Part shown: positions 63,301 through 64,000 of the stretch, in pieces
Position numbering within the stretch: position 1 is the stretch's first letter
Layout of the letters: the number at the start of each line of letters is the position of its first letter
Assembly (NCBI RefSeq): GCF_003576455.2
Contig: NZ_CP032869.1
Coordinates: 1,736,001 to 1,800,000, forward strand
Source of the DNA: Mucilaginibacter celer
Lineage (GTDB): Bacteria; Bacteroidota; Bacteroidia; Sphingobacteriales; Sphingobacteriaceae
Direction: 5' to 3'
Length of the DNA: 64,000 bases
Position numbers and translations under genes: made by a program
Notes under the pieces: model-generated
The model's input: the letters and a program-made list of their open reading frames with translations, nothing else
Databases searched by the model: none
Told to the model about the DNA's origin: nothing

Positions 63301-63893
63301 GCCATGAAGATCAACACCCAGGCGATAGCCAAAAAGAAAACCTGGTTTAAGGTTGTAAACAGGCAAAGCAAGCCGAGCAGGAGGAGGGTTTGATTCAGTC
63401 GCCGGAAAGCATATCGTGGCCGGTCCATTAATACGGGTTGCAAACTATCGTAAAAACGCTGAATTAGTCTGCAAGTAAGAAATATGTAAACGATAATCGA
63501 CAGTAAAATCAGCGGTTGCGGGACCCAGTAACTTGCCAGTAAGGGACTAAAGTGTAGCCAATGTTTCCGGTGCCAACTACTATCAGTCCGGGTTAGCGTG
63601 CGTACATAAAAATAAAGCAGCGGACCGACTGCCAATGGCAACACTAAAGCCGGCACTGCAAACTCAAGTACTGTTGCACACAGGGCCAGGCTAAGCAAAC
63701 GATTGGCTGTTTGATTATCCTTTTTAATGAACCACAATAACAAGGCAAGCATCAAGCCTGCAAATAATGTTGCAAGGCAGGTTAATTCATAAGGTGCGAT
63801 ATGATTTAATATTGAGTTCAAACAGTTTTTTTGCTCAATCTTTATTCCGAAATTATAAACTACTGAAAAACAATAATTTATATAAATTAACAT
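60318..63893 (-). CDS. Fusion of membrane-anchored AraC-type regulator and MacB/FtsX-type ABC permease
   Basis: 1191 aa from the ATG at 63893; a TTG at 63821 (residue 25) gives a more typical N-terminus. Residues about 30-215 contain some six hydrophobic helices. Residues 220-345 are an AraC helix-turn-helix pair (TLASLAVKLGIHPHDLSRIINNGL; GIAFESGFNSQRTFNRLFKEITGKTPVEYK). From Met366 (MIRNYFKIAYRNLVRN) to the end is a complete permease of about 826 residues. It has a MacB-type periplasmic core, two FtsX domains (REIGIRKVLGSARRQ; KEIGIRKVLGASTTN) and about eight helices. No ATPase gene adjoins it. The junction falls exactly at the usual permease start, with no frameshift visible. Confidence 0.88.
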   Translation of the reverse strand: MLIYINYCFSVVYNFGIKIEQKNCLNSILNHIAPYELTCLATLFAGLMLALLLWFIKKDNQTANRLLSLALCATVLEFAVPALVLPLAVGPLLYFYVRTLTRTDSSWHRKHWLHFSPLLASYWVPQPLILLSIIVYIFLTCRLIQRFYDSLQPVLMDRPRYAFRRLNQTLLLLGLLCLFTTLNQVFFLAIAWVLIFMAAEAILKTDTRVPLANANADDLEKARRLREAVAVGRLYEDADLTLASLAVKLGIHPHDLSRIINNGLKKNFNDFINELRVREVSRKMKDPAYERLTLLGIAFESGFNSQRTFNRLFKEITGKTPVEYKNNLKKVLPNDKLAMQPHLRTIILHQESPENRLSGTLKRHVMIRNYFKIAYRNLVRNSSVSIINISSLAIGLASVLLISLYIKNELGYDNFFKDANRTYRVNIHEKDGNNEFIAAHTPPPLGEALQTNFPEIESYTRIYMPGDEVVHFVKNGQREAMTEKKCLSVDSNFLQFFNYPLLKGNAATCLNGPGGVVLTESCAKKYFGETDPIGKTLIFDGYDAPFTVTAVLKDLPEQSSLQFEILQCNLAMPVIKHFSWSWVWLQTGTFIKLKPKVPNTPADIQKLVARFPAMVRVQAATAFRRIGTPFDEYLKKGNKYEVLLQPIADMHFYSAQIGNRYFVASDIKYLYIFSAIALFIILLACVNFMNLATAQSAKRAREIGIRKVLGSARRQLVWQFLTEALVCTIVASIIALIIVIIALPGFNQLASRSISISELYDLRICFGLLLLILLTALFAGSYPAFFLTSFKPVIVLKGKADAIISQTGFSTRNVLVVFQFAVSAAMIICTIVVYRQLQYNRSKDLGYNKENVLVIGDAEWLLNNEENFRQEVLKLPEVANATISTNLPASEKYFEDEYKPEMDGENPGSPEKRLDLSSYMVDEAFVPTLKLRIIAGRNFSKAFNDSTSVILNASAAKLTGWKNPIGKHLVYPGGYNKRFEVIGIVKDFNALSLHDQITPWALFYTKSGNYITRTSYIAVRLRPGDYSKGIAKIQSVWKSFLPEYPFDYNFLDQQYNELYKTDQTMGKVFSVFTLLSVIVACMGLFGLAMHTAERRTKEIGIRKVLGASTTNVIVMLSKDFLKLVVIASLIAIPIAWYAMQNWLQDFAYRTDINWWIFALSTTLVAFIALTTISFQSFRTATANPVKSLRNE

Positions 63894-64000
63894 GGTTTGA
63901 TTGTAATGAAACCGTACGAACGGGCGTTCGTTTTTAAACGGCAGATTTAACAGGTAGTAGTGTTACCTTGGTATGATATATCTCCCATATAGCAACAAAA

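Noticed and set aside
1..64000. tRNA, rRNA, CRISPR array, prophage or plasmid origin
   Set aside because: No cloverleaf with CCA-ready acceptor, rRNA-like block, regularly spaced repeats, or phage/replication genes were recognised on either strand by eye.

Overview
The window looks like chromosomal DNA of a Bacteroidota, most likely a Sphingobacteriaceae such as Mucilaginibacter (inferred from protein style, not from a marker gene). The signs are AT-rich ribosome binding regions, TAnnTTTG promoter boxes, many exported glycoside hydrolases, an outer-membrane beta-barrel protein with a carboxypeptidase-like N-terminal domain, a BlaI/M56 pair, AraC regulators carrying membrane segments, and CobA-NirBD-NarK nitrate assimilation genes. 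No tRNA, rRNA, CRISPR array or prophage was seen. One intact IS is present.

Layout. 0.16-1.3 kb: cysteine desulfurase. 1.4-13.3 kb: five exported glycoside hydrolases (GH3 on minus; GH2, GH20, GH29, GH92 on plus). Together they match the linkages of plant-type N-glycans: core xylose, fucose, terminal GlcNAc, alpha-mannose and core beta-mannose. 13.3-13.75 kb: nested repeats. 13.76-17.2 kb: topoisomerase IB and a BlaI/M56 regulator pair with a paired palindrome upstream of blaI. 17.6-22.1 kb: Tat-targeted FAD amine oxidase, Tat-targeted PLP aminotransferase, an exported Hint-domain protein and a di-haem cytochrome c. 22.17-23.9 kb: an IS1182-like element sitting exactly in the loop of the cytochrome gene's terminator hairpin.

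24-44.6 kb is mostly housekeeping and regulation: AccC, Nudix, SRPBCC, riboflavin synthase, TPR protein, HscA with a lipoprotein, aldo/keto reductase, hybrid histidine kinase, AraC regulator with DUF983, HAD phosphatase, a three-gene ABC importer, and an outer-membrane beta-barrel protein. 44.9-46.5 kb: GH99-like lipoprotein with a beta/gamma-crystallin-like tail.

47-60.3 kb is a complete-looking nitrate assimilation region. CobA (siroheme) and a DUF7009 protein diverge from NirB-NirD. These are followed by an outer-membrane porin, NarK, a 1170-residue fusion of molybdopterin nitrate reductase with an NAD(P)H/FAD reductase and a [2Fe-2S] domain, and a protein that couples a degenerate nitrite/sulfite-reductase-like fold to a C-terminal rubredoxin. 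nirB and the porin gene share a leader motif. 60.3-63.9 kb: one reading frame fuses a membrane-anchored AraC-type DNA-binding module to a full MacB/FtsX-type ABC permease.

Several dispersed repeat families fill the intergenic spaces, including a 95-bp palindromic element present in two opposite copies 34 kb apart. All functional calls come from reading motifs by eye; no database search was run.
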